Source: Muribaculaceae bacterium
Lineage (GTDB): Bacteria > Bacteroidota > Bacteroidia > Bacteroidales > Muribaculaceae
NCBI GenBank assembly: GCA_017409345.1
Contig: JAFQSX010000004.1
Location: forward strand, 124,001-188,000
Direction: 5' to 3'
DNA length: 64,000 bases
Shown: positions 18,355-27,704 of the stretch, in pieces
How the letters are laid out: every line of letters starts with the position of its first letter
Numbering within the stretch: the first letter of the stretch is position 1
Notes under the pieces: model-generated
Database searches by the model: none
Told to the model about the DNA's origin: nothing
Seen by the model: the letters and a program-made list of their open reading frames with translations, nothing else
Position numbers and translations under genes: made by a program

Positions 18355-18888
18355 ATGCTTTCTCGATTTGAAGAACTGAAACTGATAGCCCGATGCATCG
18401 CCGGCGATGACCGCAATGCATTTGGGCAATTAGTCATTGCCTATGAGCAGGGACTGAGGCGGTTTCTATTTAATCTATGTGGCGACGAAGCATTGACCGA
18501 CGATTTGGCCCAAGACACTTTTTTGAAAGCATATCTTGCCATTCGCTCGTTCCAAGGCATTAGCCGGTTTAAAACATGGCTCTATCGCATTGGGTACAAC
18601 GAGTTTCTATCGCATCGACGCAGCTCGTACATAACGACCGATGATATCCCGCCCGATATCGACTCTACGAGCCCCACTACCGCCACTGATGCCCGACTGA
18701 CCATAGAACAATGTCTCTCACAATTATCCGAGGCCGAACGAACAGTGGTGATGCTCTTTTACCTCGAAGATATGCCCATAAAAAGGATTGTGGAAATAAC
18801 CGGAATGCCCGACGGCTCGATTAAATCATATCTTCATCGTGCAAAATCACGAATGCGACAATTTCTTGAAAAGGACGAATCAATATAA
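18355..18888 (+). CDS. ECF-family RNA polymerase sigma factor
   Basis: This 177-residue alternative sigma factor has region 2 at about residues 20-90 (DDLAQDTFLKAYLAIRSF, then FKTWLYRIGYNEFLSHRR) and region 4 at about 118-170 (LSEAERTVVMLFYLEDM and a helix-turn-helix, MPDGSIKSYLHRAKSRMRQ). Region 1.1 and the region 3 core are absent, as in ECF factors. It sits between a membrane protein and a small two-helix membrane protein, the layout of a sigma/anti-sigma unit. Target promoters cannot be read from the sequence. Confidence 0.92.
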   Translation: MLSRFEELKLIARCIAGDDRNAFGQLVIAYEQGLRRFLFNLCGDEALTDDLAQDTFLKAYLAIRSFQGISRFKTWLYRIGYNEFLSHRRSSYITTDDIPPDIDSTSPTTATDARLTIEQCLSQLSEAERTVVMLFYLEDMPIKRIVEITGMPDGSIKSYLHRAKSRMRQFLEKDESI

Positions 18889-18900
18889 ACTCAATACAAG

Positions 18901-19227
18901 ATGAAACGAAACAACTCCGACGACATACAGATACGCGAATTGCTTGACAAATCTTTGCCTCAAGCCCCACGCAACGATTGGTTTGTCAAAAAGACACTCA
19001 ACCGGTTACCACAAAAGCAAGGGAACACAATTTCAATCATCGAGATTGCCGGCTACGTAATAGCAATATTGGCAATAATCGCCATCGAAGGCAACATTAT
19101 ATATAATGTAACAACCACCGGCATACTCACTCTTAACGACATTGTGTGGATTGTGTCACTCAACGTGGCTCTACTCTCAATTATAATATCAATATTCTCA
19201 CCACAACTGCGAAACATATTCCAATAA
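18901..19227 (+). CDS. small membrane protein, possible anti-sigma factor
   Basis: The 108-residue protein has a cytoplasmic-looking N-terminus (about 1-42: IRELLDKSLPQAPRNDWFVKKTLNRLP) and two transmembrane helices (about 45-66 and 80-100). It starts 12 nt after the sigma gene and ends the operon. Position and topology fit an anti-sigma factor or membrane tether. No zinc-binding anti-sigma motif is visible, so the role is inferred from context. Confidence 0.6.
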   Translation: MKRNNSDDIQIRELLDKSLPQAPRNDWFVKKTLNRLPQKQGNTISIIEIAGYVIAILAIIAIEGNIIYNVTTTGILTLNDIVWIVSLNVALLSIIISIFSPQLRNIFQ

Positions 19228-19250
19228 GAATACATTCATGAATTAAACAC

Positions 19251-19280
19251 TATGCATTACGCATTATGAATTATGAATTA
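19251..19280. repeat. short AT-rich quasi-repeat
   Basis: Overlapping units of the type TGCATTA/CGCATTA/TGAATTA/TGAATTA run tandemly from 19253 to 19280, directly before a terminator stem. It looks like a small interspersed intergenic repeat; other copies would be needed to confirm this. Confidence 0.35.
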
Positions 19281-19317
19281 AAAAAATCCCTTGCTCTGAC
19301 TGAGCAAGGGATTTTTT
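19281..19317. terminator. bidirectional terminator between convergent genes
   Basis: Sixteen-base perfect arms (19281-19296, 19302-19317) with a 5-nt loop. The arms begin and end in A6/T6, so each strand has a T-run. It serves the sigma operon (plus) and the amidase-like gene (minus). Confidence 0.9.
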
Positions 19318-19339
19318 ATATAAAGGTTATTTTATTCGA

Positions 19340-22300
19340 TTAGCGAATAACCACTTTGGCAGTGTGAGCTACACCTGCAGCATCTGTTGCGGTCACAACG
19401 TAAACGCCATTTAGACCTTTAACGTCAACTACGTTAGATTTTGCGTTAGCTACCAATGCACCGTTTGCATTGTGGATTGATACGTTCTTAGCATCAACGC
19501 CCAATACACGCAAGATGTTACCATCGCATGATACAGTCATTCCAGAACCATCGAATTCAACATCAGCTACACCTGTTGATTGAACAGCGAAAGTGAATTT
19601 TTCAGCAACTGTTCCAGGAACGAAGTGGTAGATATTTACTGAGTAGTCATTGTTAGGAGTTACGATGAAGCTACCGAAACAAGCACCAAGGCCGGTCTTT
19701 TCACCTTGGCTCCATTCAGCTACACAAGTACCTTCTTCATCAAAGATTGCAAATACCGAACCACGAGTATTAGTTGTGCCATCAGTAGTTACAGGCATGA
19801 TGAAGTAAGACTTACCATTGAGTTTGAACCAGTCAAAACCTTCAACAGAAGCACTTGAGGTTGAATAACCCGAAGGAGTGGTTGAGAATGACCAAGCGGC
19901 TACCATGTCAGAGTTATCTGCATTCCATGCATATACACGACCAGGATAACTGCGAGAACGCATGATGAACGCATTTGACAAGTCGTTGTTTTCGTCGATA
20001 AGAGCGTCGATTTCAGCTACTGTAGCAAATGCAGGTTGTGGGCAACAAGAAGTAGAAAGCTCTACACCATTAATAGTGTTAGAAAGTTGAGTGTAATCAG
20101 GATCAACTGCACCATTCTTAATATTAACAATAAGAACACCTGTACCAGTACTTGGAACTACAAAGGCATAAGCACCTTCGCTTGAAAGCATATTACCGCG
20201 GATGCGACCCATTTGGTCACAACGAAGAGGAGTATAACCTTCAACAGTGCTCAAGTCGAGTTTATAAGTATTTTTCAAGTCGGCTGAGATAATCATAAAG
20301 TTGCTACCTGCAGCAGCACCTGACCAACCAGTGTGAACAAGGAAGTTGCCGGCATCGTCACAAGCTACTAATGGACCCATAGCAGTAGCGCTCCAATGAG
20401 TAGATAATGCCGAAGAACAATCATAATAATCAGAATAACCGGTTTCAGTTACTTCAACCAACTTGTTAGCCGATTTATCTACAGTGATAAGTTTGCCATT
20501 AGATACTGCAGCGAAACGAACGTCACCAGTAGCTGGTTGACCTGGTACATTTGTAGTATTTTGCCATACTTTAGTGAGCCCAAGAGCAACAGCTGCATTA
20601 GCTTTACCATTTAATGTAATAGTTTTTGTTGCAGCACCTGTAGCGGTCAATGTGATTGTAGCAGTGTGAGAACCGGCAGCCGATGGTTTATATGTTACTT
20701 TAATTTCACCACCATCTTTGCTTAAAGAAGTCTTGTCGATAGAGAATGCCGAGCTACCAGCAAGAGCAACAGCGATGTCGCCTGTGAGGAGTTGAGCACC
20801 CACTGTGATAGTTTCTGATTTTGAAACACCTTCTACTGTAGTGATTTCAACTGAAGAAGGAGCTGTGATTTCAGGAACTTTTTCGTAAGAGTAAGTAGGA
20901 ACTGTGCCATGTTTGTAGTATGCGATACCTTGGTTATGTACCAATACCCACATTTCAACACCGGCAGTACCATTTACAGCCACCTCAACGCCCGATGACA
21001 TAGAAGTGTTACGAGTATTACCAAGACCTGCAGCAGGATATTCACCTACGTTAGATGCTTCAGCCCAACCTGCAGCACCATCAAGAAGAACTACGCGACC
21101 TTTGCGGAGACGTTCAGATGCAGTAGAGTTAGGTTCATATGTAGTTGCAAGACCATAGCTTGAACCTTTGAATGAGAATGCTTTGAAAGTGTTACCTGCA
21201 CATTCGCTCTTAAGTGCTTCAGCATTTACTGATGCCATTACATAACCTTCAGGGTCGAACAATGTTGGATAGTAGTTTTGACCTACACACCAGAATTTAC
21301 CTCCTGCTTCTGGAATTACGCGTGGAGAAAGACCGAATTGAACACCATTTGTGCCATCGTCAGTCACAGTGAGTACATTAGGAGTAGTTGCCGCTACACC
21401 ATTAGTGATAGCGTAAGTAATTACTTTTGTATCGGTATCAGCTTTACCTTCAGCAAAGAAGAGAGTTCCATTAGTCAAGTCACCTTGGAGATTGAATGTA
21501 TCACCAAGACGAACTGTGCTACCAATATTAGTAGTGTTGAGAAGCACGCGAGGAGTTGCGCCGTCATTATCCCAAACATATACTTTAAGCACTTGTTCAC
21601 CTTCGGCGGTAGTAGCAAGGTTACAAGCAGCGATTTTGCCATCAATATATTTCACGTCGATAACTTTCAATGTACCGCCTTCAACACCGGTCATATTGAG
21701 AGCACCAAGTTTTTCACCTGTTTGAGCTTTCAAAATCAAGATTTCGCTTGAGTTGTTAACGACATAAAGTTTACCGGCACCAAATGCCATGTTACGGAAT
21801 GAAGTATAATCAGTCATCCAATCAGCTTTCTTGCCGGTAGATTCAGAGAAGTTCCAGCCTTCAGTGAATGTCAAAGGAGGATTCTTAGCTGTACCGCTCA
21901 CAACAACAGTTTTCTTATGAGTACCACTTGTTAAAGTGATAGTAGTAGAGTGGCTACCTGCAGCAGCGGGTTTGTAAGTCACTACTACAGCGCCACCTGT
22001 TTTAGCCAAAGAAGTAGTGCTGATAGCGAAATCAGTAGTGTTGCTTGAAGATACAGAGATAGCTGATGACAACTCAGTACCTGTAACATTGATTGTTTTA
22101 GTAGTAGAAGTTTCAGCTGTCACTTCACCAAAGTCAATCGATGAAGGAGATACAGAAATACCTGAAGCTACACCTTCTTCCATGTCGAAGTTGAGCAAGT
22201 GTTGAGTACCTTTGCCATCAGCACCAACTGTGACACGTTTTGACACTGTTTTATAACCTGCTTTTTCTACTGTAATTTCATATGTAGCACCTTCAACACA

Positions 22301-23254
22301 ATCATAGAATGTGTAGAAACCATTGTTAAATTGGTCGGTAGTATAAGTTTTTGTGCCACCGGTATTCACATTCACCAATGTCACTTTCGCACCATTGATT
22401 GCAAGATATTTGTCGCGGCCACGAGTAGTGTAACTTGTGTAACCACATGATTTAGAGAGGTCACGAATATCACCAACGATGATAGGATAGATATTTACAC
22501 CAGAGATACCAGGAGTTTCAAGATAAGCACGCAACAATTGCCATGCAAGGAAGAAGTTATATCCTTTGCTACAAAGACGGAATGCTTCGGGGCGATAGTC
22601 GTGGAACCAAGATTCAGCTAAGTAACCCGGAGCTGTATTAGTGTTCAATACACCAAGACCTGAACCACCATAAAATTTACGGTCGGTCATACCACGAGGG
22701 GTGCTATAAGTAACATTTGTCAATTTCACATAGTCGTGCCAGTTTGCAGCAGCTTGTGCCATTGACAAAGATGTTGAATTATATGCTGAATAGTCACTTT
22801 TAGACTTTGCACGACACATTACAACAACATAGTTGGCACTTGCGTTACCGGCATTGGTGTGAAGCGACATGAAGTAACCACCATAACTATTTGATTGAGA
22901 TGCGATGGTTGATAGAGTCAAGTCGGTTGCTTGAGTATTTTCTGTACGCGACAATTTAACACTACTATTAATGTATTTTGTCCAGAAATATTTAATACCT
23001 TGAGCACGATAAGTGTTACCCGATGACTCCCAGAAACAGTTACTGCTATTGTAAGTGCTATAATGAGGATAACCTTCAAGAGTAGTATCATATATCGGAA
23101 GTTTTACTCCGTTAACAGCAGGCATTGTTGTTTGACGGTCGTTTGAAGTGTAACCACCGTGACCCGGGTTAACATATAATTTAGTTTTTGATGCAGCCGA
23201 TGCGCCCAACGACACACAAAGGAGCAATAATATTAATGAATATACTTTTTTCAT
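19340..23254 (-). CDS. giant exported amidase-like protein with beta-propellers and T9SS-type C-terminal domain
   Basis: The 1304-residue protein starts with a signal peptide (about 1-20). Residues about 23-245 resemble N-acetylmuramoyl-L-alanine amidase (Amidase_3): a His in NPGHGGY, a Glu in WESSGNTYRAQGI, the SLHTNAG motif and a late Glu in LAESWFHD. A carboxypeptidase-regulatory-like domain follows (about 285-355), then two BACON/Ig-like domains (about 360-460 and 800-890), each followed by a propeller-like region. The last about 75 residues match a T9SS sorting domain (VDVKGLNGVYVVTATD...AKVVIR). Predicted role: surface or secreted cell-wall amidase. It lies 3 nt after a TolB-like gene and is operonic with it. 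Confidence 0.8.
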   Translation of the reverse strand: MKKVYSLILLLLCVSLGASAASKTKLYVNPGHGGYTSNDRQTTMPAVNGVKLPIYDTTLEGYPHYSTYNSSNCFWESSGNTYRAQGIKYFWTKYINSSVKLSRTENTQATDLTLSTIASQSNSYGGYFMSLHTNAGNASANYVVVMCRAKSKSDYSAYNSTSLSMAQAAANWHDYVKLTNVTYSTPRGMTDRKFYGGSGLGVLNTNTAPGYLAESWFHDYRPEAFRLCSKGYNFFLAWQLLRAYLETPGISGVNIYPIIVGDIRDLSKSCGYTSYTTRGRDKYLAINGAKVTLVNVNTGGTKTYTTDQFNNGFYTFYDCVEGATYEITVEKAGYKTVSKRVTVGADGKGTQHLLNFDMEEGVASGISVSPSSIDFGEVTAETSTTKTINVTGTELSSAISVSSSNTTDFAISTTSLAKTGGAVVVTYKPAAAGSHSTTITLTSGTHKKTVVVSGTAKNPPLTFTEGWNFSESTGKKADWMTDYTSFRNMAFGAGKLYVVNNSSEILILKAQTGEKLGALNMTGVEGGTLKVIDVKYIDGKIAACNLATTAEGEQVLKVYVWDNDGATPRVLLNTTNIGSTVRLGDTFNLQGDLTNGTLFFAEGKADTDTKVITYAITNGVAATTPNVLTVTDDGTNGVQFGLSPRVIPEAGGKFWCVGQNYYPTLFDPEGYVMASVNAEALKSECAGNTFKAFSFKGSSYGLATTYEPNSTASERLRKGRVVLLDGAAGWAEASNVGEYPAAGLGNTRNTSMSSGVEVAVNGTAGVEMWVLVHNQGIAYYKHGTVPTYSYEKVPEITAPSSVEITTVEGVSKSETITVGAQLLTGDIAVALAGSSAFSIDKTSLSKDGGEIKVTYKPSAAGSHTATITLTATGAATKTITLNGKANAAVALGLTKVWQNTTNVPGQPATGDVRFAAVSNGKLITVDKSANKLVEVTETGYSDYYDCSSALSTHWSATAMGPLVACDDAGNFLVHTGWSGAAAGSNFMIISADLKNTYKLDLSTVEGYTPLRCDQMGRIRGNMLSSEGAYAFVVPSTGTGVLIVNIKNGAVDPDYTQLSNTINGVELSTSCCPQPAFATVAEIDALIDENNDLSNAFIMRSRSYPGRVYAWNADNSDMVAAWSFSTTPSGYSTSSASVEGFDWFKLNGKSYFIMPVTTDGTTNTRGSVFAIFDEEGTCVAEWSQGEKTGLGACFGSFIVTPNNDYSVNIYHFVPGTVAEKFTFAVQSTGVADVEFDGSGMTVSCDGNILRVLGVDAKNVSIHNANGALVANAKSNVVDVKGLNGVYVVTATDAAGVAHTAKVVIR

Positions 23255-23257
23255 CGC

Positions 23258-24184
23258 TTATTTCTCTTTAATAGTCATTACATAAATTTTACCATCACTT
23301 GTGTGGTAAGCGATTTTGCTACCATCGGCCGACACACTTGGGAACATTTTGATTTCATCTGACGAAGTAGTGAGTTGTTGGTAGTTGTTACCGGTAACAT
23401 CAACAATCACAATGTCGCTCTTTGTGTAGTAGTAACCGTCATCTTCGTCGCGCATACCCACTACGTGAGTGTTACCACGCCATGATGGAGAGCGCAAATC
23501 ACCAAGTTTTACCACGTTTGAGCCATCGAGGTTGCAAACGTAAGCATCACCTGCACAACCAAAAAGAATGCGTGATTTGTCGGGAGAAAGGCTTGTCCAA
23601 GTATATTGAGGATCCCAGCTGCCTAATTGACCTGCAAGGGGATCAAGCACTGTGCGGTTGCCATTAGCATAAACCACAATTTTAAGATCTTCTTCAGTAA
23701 TCAAAAGGTCATCGAGAGATGCTTTAGAAGCCTTGTCGTCAACCATTTTCTTTGACATTGTCTTACCTTCAACAGCAAGAGTAGCAACACCGCCATTGAA
23801 ATTCATTTGATTCAAGTAATCAACCTCTTTTGCAACAGTTTTAAGGGCTTTTGACTCCACATCGAGCACATAAATGTCGTGAGTGAAAGTCTCCTTATTC
23901 ATGTTACGAGTAAGGATTGACTTGCCGTCCTTGCTAATTACAGCATAGTAACCGGCACCTTGCATTTCGGTTAATAGAGTGTATTCTCCACTCTTCACAT
24001 CAATAAGCGCCAAGCCATCATAATTCTGGGCCGACACAAGAAGTTTTCCATCGGGCATAAAGCGAGGATGGAATGTCATTGAGTGGTCGCCGGTAGGAAC
24101 CTGCTCCACATTGACAACTTCAAACTGCTGAGCACTTGCTGTAAGTGCTACCATAGCAGCTAAGGTTAGTACCAATTTTTTCAT
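23258..24184 (-). CDS. secreted TolB-like (WD40/PD40) beta-propeller protein
   Basis: The 308-residue protein has a signal peptide (MKKLVLTLAAMVALTASAQQ). Repeats of about 45 residues follow, with PD40-type blades such as SPDKSRILFGCAGDAYVCNLDGSN and SADGSKIAYHTSDGKIYVMT. It is a propeller without a visible enzymatic site. It starts the operon that continues 3 nt later with the giant amidase-like protein, so the two probably work together in the envelope; the partner relation is inferred. Confidence 0.8.
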   Translation of the reverse strand: MKKLVLTLAAMVALTASAQQFEVVNVEQVPTGDHSMTFHPRFMPDGKLLVSAQNYDGLALIDVKSGEYTLLTEMQGAGYYAVISKDGKSILTRNMNKETFTHDIYVLDVESKALKTVAKEVDYLNQMNFNGGVATLAVEGKTMSKKMVDDKASKASLDDLLITEEDLKIVVYANGNRTVLDPLAGQLGSWDPQYTWTSLSPDKSRILFGCAGDAYVCNLDGSNVVKLGDLRSPSWRGNTHVVGMRDEDDGYYYTKSDIVIVDVTGNNYQQLTTSSDEIKMFPSVSADGSKIAYHTSDGKIYVMTIKEK

Positions 24185-24234
24185 TTTTAATTAATTTATT
24201 TTTAATAGATTAAAATGTATTTTCGGGGAAGTTG

Positions 24235-24242
24235 CAAAGATA
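24235..24242 (-). promoter_or_regulatory. -7 box for the TolB-like/amidase operon
   Basis: TATCTTTG on the minus strand, exact consensus, 50 bp before the ATG at 24184. No clear -33. Confidence 0.5.
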
Positions 24243-24327
24243 GGCATTTATTATAATATGATATAATTCGTTAACCTTTTTTCAGCTTTTTTTCTTGATT
24301 TATAATTTAAGGTGCAATATATCGTCA

Positions 24328-24363
24328 CAAAAAAAGTAGAGAATTACATTAATCCTCTACTTT
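24328..24363 (-). terminator. terminator of the TonB-domain gene
   Basis: Perfect 9-bp arms AAAGTAGAG (24333-24341) and CTCTACTTT (24355-24363), followed on the minus strand by more Ts, 22 nt past the stop. Confidence 0.8.
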
Positions 24364-24384
24364 CAAATATTAATTTTTATTAAT

Positions 24385-24828
24385 CTACAATCTAAATGGA
24401 ATTGCAAGTACACATGATACCGGCACTGCTTCATTTCCTATACACCCGGCTATCCAACGAGGCATTTCGCTGATAATTCTGACAGCCTCTCTATCTAGAG
24501 TCTCTTCAACGCCTTTCATTACAGAGATTCCATTAATTGAGCCATCAGGATAGACAACAAAACTACACACAACACGTCCTTGAATGCGATTATTATATGC
24601 TTCTGCAGGATACACACGTGTTTCATTAATAAATTTCATTAATGCACGTTCCCCTCCTGGGAATTGAGGCACAATATCAACATAACCCGAATCATAAATT
24701 GTCAACTCATTACTTTGCTGACCATTTCCGGTATATACTCTATGAATTTGAGCATTAGCACCAAATGTGCATATTAACAAAATCAATAATAGTTTTGTTC
24801 TGTTTACTAATTGCATTAATTGTGTCAT
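24385..24828 (-). CDS. secreted TonB C-terminal-domain protein
   Basis: After a signal peptide (cleavage near GANAQ) the 147-residue protein has a TonB/TolA C-terminal-like domain (about 50-147). It shows FPGGERALMKFI, IQGRVVCSFVVYPDGSINGISVMKGVEETLDREAVRII and PRW. The usual energy-coupling anchor helix and Pro-rich spacer are missing. A classical TonB role is therefore doubtful; a free periplasmic TonB-like domain is the better description. Met5 is an alternative start. It has its own promoter and terminator. Confidence 0.75.
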   Translation of the reverse strand: MTQLMQLVNRTKLLLILLICTFGANAQIHRVYTGNGQQSNELTIYDSGYVDIVPQFPGGERALMKFINETRVYPAEAYNNRIQGRVVCSFVVYPDGSINGISVMKGVEETLDREAVRIISEMPRWIAGCIGNEAVPVSCVLAIPFRL

Positions 24829-24867
24829 TTATTCAGTAAATTTGCGGAGTAAATAACAATTATGGTG

Positions 24868-24899
24868 CAAATATAGAATGTAATTTTTTATGCAACAAA
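24868..24899 (-). promoter_or_regulatory. promoter of the TonB-domain gene
   Basis: Minus-strand TTTG (24896-24899), 20-bp spacer measured from TTG, TATATTTG (24868-24875), 39 bp before the start. Confidence 0.65.
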
Positions 24900-25080
24900 C
24901 TCAATTGGTCAATTTTGAGAATGATTATTAATGTTTTATGTTTATTTACATTGTAGATAAATGTAAAAATTCTTCATAATATTATAATAGAATACTTTTT
25001 ATTTCGTTATTATCATAGCCTAAATATACACTAAACAATATGAATAGTTATGGCTTTTATTTATTACCAATAATATAACA

Positions 25081-26121
25081 ATGCAAAATCGCACTCATCA
25101 AAACTTTAAGACAATAATATTGGGGTTTGCTATAGGAGTATCCATCTTCCTGAAAATGAACGCCCAAGACGGAACTATTGCTTACAATTTTCTAAACCTT
25201 CCATCATCTTCTCACATATATGGATTAGGGGGTATCAATATTTCTACTGTTGAAGACAATCTTAATCTCACCGATCAAAATCCGGCCCTTTTAGGTCCGG
25301 AAATGGATATGCAAATCGGATTAAATTATATGAGATATATTGGAGAAACAAATTTTGCAGGCTTAAAATTTGCTAAAAAAGCATCTGAACGAAGTGCATT
25401 TTCTGTTGGATTTCAATATTTTGGTTATGGAGAAATGAAATATGCCGATGAATCCGGGAGTGTACTAGGAACTTTTGCACCTAAAGATATTGCAGTAAAC
25501 ATTGCATACTCTCATGACATTAACTACCGCTGGAGAGGAGGTATTAATCTTAAATACATATATAGTGCATACGATGAATATTCGGCCATGGCTCTTGCTG
25601 CCGATTTAGGAGTAAATTATTACAACCCCGAATCCGATCTTTCATTGTCACTTGTAGCAGCCAATCTAGGTGGACAAATCAAACGATTTAATGAATCATA
25701 CGATAGACTACCTATTGATGTAAGACTTGGGCTTACAAAAGGATTAGGTAGCACTCCCATAAGACTATCCGTTACAGCATGGAACTTAACAAGATGGGAA
25801 CTCCCATATTACGATCCGGGAGATGGCACGTCTTCAGAAGGTCCTCAATTAAAAGACTCTTTTGCGTCTAATTTATTTAGACATTTAATCTTTGCTGCTG
25901 ATTTTGTCCCTTCTAATAGATTCCATATCGGACTTGGGTACAATTATAAAACTCGTACAGATATGAGTACATATTCACGCAGTTTCCTTTCTGGATTCTC
26001 TATTACAGCCGGTTTAAATGTTAAATCATTTGGTGTTGATGTTGCTTTCGCACAACCTCACACCGGAGCTACCACTTTCATGGTAAATCTCACTGCCAAT
26101 CTTAATGACTTCATTAAATAA
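25081..26121 (+). CDS. porQ: type IX secretion system protein PorQ
   Basis: The 346-residue protein is an outer-membrane beta-barrel of the PorV/PorQ class, with a signal region ending near KMNAQDG. It then has the family start (YNFLNLPSSSHIYGLGGINISTVEDNLNLTDQNPALLG). Alternating amphipathic strands continue to a C-terminus typical of barrels (TTFMVNLTANLNDFIK). PorQ attaches to T9SS and helps bring cargo with C-terminal domains to the surface. It heads an operon with cmk, 9 nt downstream, an arrangement I recall from other Bacteroidales. No other T9SS gene is in the window. Confidence 0.85.
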   Translation: MQNRTHQNFKTIILGFAIGVSIFLKMNAQDGTIAYNFLNLPSSSHIYGLGGINISTVEDNLNLTDQNPALLGPEMDMQIGLNYMRYIGETNFAGLKFAKKASERSAFSVGFQYFGYGEMKYADESGSVLGTFAPKDIAVNIAYSHDINYRWRGGINLKYIYSAYDEYSAMALAADLGVNYYNPESDLSLSLVAANLGGQIKRFNESYDRLPIDVRLGLTKGLGSTPIRLSVTAWNLTRWELPYYDPGDGTSSEGPQLKDSFASNLFRHLIFAADFVPSNRFHIGLGYNYKTRTDMSTYSRSFLSGFSITAGLNVKSFGVDVAFAQPHTGATTFMVNLTANLNDFIK

Positions 26122-26130
26122 TTCAATAGC

Positions 26131-26832
26131 ATGAACAATAATATACCCATAACAATTGCCATTGATGGCTACTCTTCTTCAGGGAAAAGCAGTATGGCAA
26201 AAGCACTTGCAAAAAAAATAGGATATCGCTATATTGACTCTGGTGCAATGTATCGCGCAGTAACATTATATGCAATGCGCAATAATATGGTCACTCTTGA
26301 CCACGTTGTTGATTGCGAGGCACTTATTGCGTCTCTACCAAATATCAAAATAGACTTTAAAGTATGTGACGATGGACAACACACATTACTCAATGGAGAA
26401 GATGTAGAGTGCGAAATTCGCCAACTCGATGTATCAAACAACGTATCTCAAGTAGCCGTTATCCCTGCTATTCGCCATGCACTAGTTGCCATGCAACAAG
26501 CCTTCGGCACAGAAAAAGGGATCGTTATGGATGGTCGCGACATAGGCACCACAGTTTTCCCTAATGCCGAATTAAAAATTTTCGTAAATGCCTCGGCTGA
26601 AACACGAGCAATGCGACGTCATAAAGAATTAATTGAAAAAGGGCAACCATCAACCTATGAAGATGTTCTCACTAATGTTGTAACTCGTGATCACATTGAT
26701 GAAACACGCGAAGAAAGCCCATTGAGAAAAGCAGATGATGCCATACTCCTCGACAATTCAAATATGACAATTGATGAGCAAGATGCATGGCTAATAAATA
26801 AATACCACGAAGCCATTGCCAATCTAAAATAG
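26131..26832 (+). CDS. cmk: (d)CMP kinase
   Basis: Cytidylate kinase phosphorylates CMP and dCMP to diphosphates with ATP in nucleotide metabolism. The 233-residue protein has the P-loop GYSSSGKSSMAK (about 13-24), the DSGAMYRAVTLYA substrate motif, MDGRDIGTTVFPNAELKIF, and the lid-type segment EESPLRKADDA. It is cytosolic, 9 nt after porQ and 4 nt before ispH. Confidence 0.96.
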   Translation: MNNNIPITIAIDGYSSSGKSSMAKALAKKIGYRYIDSGAMYRAVTLYAMRNNMVTLDHVVDCEALIASLPNIKIDFKVCDDGQHTLLNGEDVECEIRQLDVSNNVSQVAVIPAIRHALVAMQQAFGTEKGIVMDGRDIGTTVFPNAELKIFVNASAETRAMRRHKELIEKGQPSTYEDVLTNVVTRDHIDETREESPLRKADDAILLDNSNMTIDEQDAWLINKYHEAIANLK

Positions 26833-26836
26833 TAGT

Positions 26837-27703
26837 ATGATATCGATTGAAATCGATAGTAAATCAGGATTTTGTTTTGGAGTAGTTACGGCTATTCGCA
26901 AGGCTGAAGAAGAACTCGAAAAAACAGGGCAATTATATTGCCTTGGCGATATTGTACACAATAGTGATGAAGTGGAACGATTACGACAAAAAGGGTTAAT
27001 TACAATTACCCATGAAGAAATGAAAAATCTTCACAATGTAAAAGTTCTTCTTCGCGCACATGGAGAGCCACCTTCAACATATGAATTGGCAAGACAAAAC
27101 AATATCGAGATTATTGATGCTACATGCCCTGTTGTATTGCAATTACAACGACGCATAAAAGAAACCTATTATTCAAATATGCCCCGTCCACAAATTGTCA
27201 TATATGGCAAAATCGGGCATGCCGAAGTTAATGGTCTAGTGGGACAAACAAATGGAGAAGCAATCGTTGTTGAAGATGTATCTCAACTTAATAAAGTAGA
27301 TTTAAACAATGATATCACATTATACTCTCAAACGACAAAGTCTTTGCATGGTTTCACTAAAATAAGAGAAGAAATTTCTAAAAACAAATCAGAAAATTCT
27401 ACATTTAATAGTTTTGACACTATATGCCGACAAGTTGCCAATAGGGTTGAACATATACGACAATTTGCAGCAAACCACCAATTAGTACTTTTCGTTAGTG
27501 GAAAAAAAAGTAGCAACGGGAAAATCCTATACAACGAATGCCTTGATGTCAATAAAAACACCCATTTCATATCTAATGAAAACGAAATAGATATTAATTG
27601 GCTTAAAAATATTGACAGTATTGGTATATGTGGAGCAACCTCTACCCCACGATGGTTAATGGAAAACGTAAAAACTCATTTATTACAACTAATTGATGAC
27701 TAA
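26837..27703 (+). CDS. ispH: 4-hydroxy-3-methylbut-2-enyl diphosphate reductase (IspH)
   Basis: IspH is the [4Fe-4S] enzyme of the last MEP-pathway step, giving IPP and DMAPP. The 288-residue protein has the three cluster cysteines in SGFCFGV (about Cys13), DATCPVV (about Cys96) and GICGATSTP (about Cys262), and the conserved histidines in DIVHNSDEV, RAHGEPP and GHAEVNG. Complete length. ispE, another gene of the same pathway, is in the same operon. Confidence 0.96.
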   Translation: MISIEIDSKSGFCFGVVTAIRKAEEELEKTGQLYCLGDIVHNSDEVERLRQKGLITITHEEMKNLHNVKVLLRAHGEPPSTYELARQNNIEIIDATCPVVLQLQRRIKETYYSNMPRPQIVIYGKIGHAEVNGLVGQTNGEAIVVEDVSQLNKVDLNNDITLYSQTTKSLHGFTKIREEISKNKSENSTFNSFDTICRQVANRVEHIRQFAANHQLVLFVSGKKSSNGKILYNECLDVNKNTHFISNENEIDINWLKNIDSIGICGATSTPRWLMENVKTHLLQLIDD

Positions 27704-27704
27704 A

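Noticed and set aside
21278-21751. 157-codon plus-strand frame inside the amidase-like gene
   Set aside because: Antisense to a continuous propeller domain, with no promoter and a Cys/Ser-rich composition typical of shadow frames.
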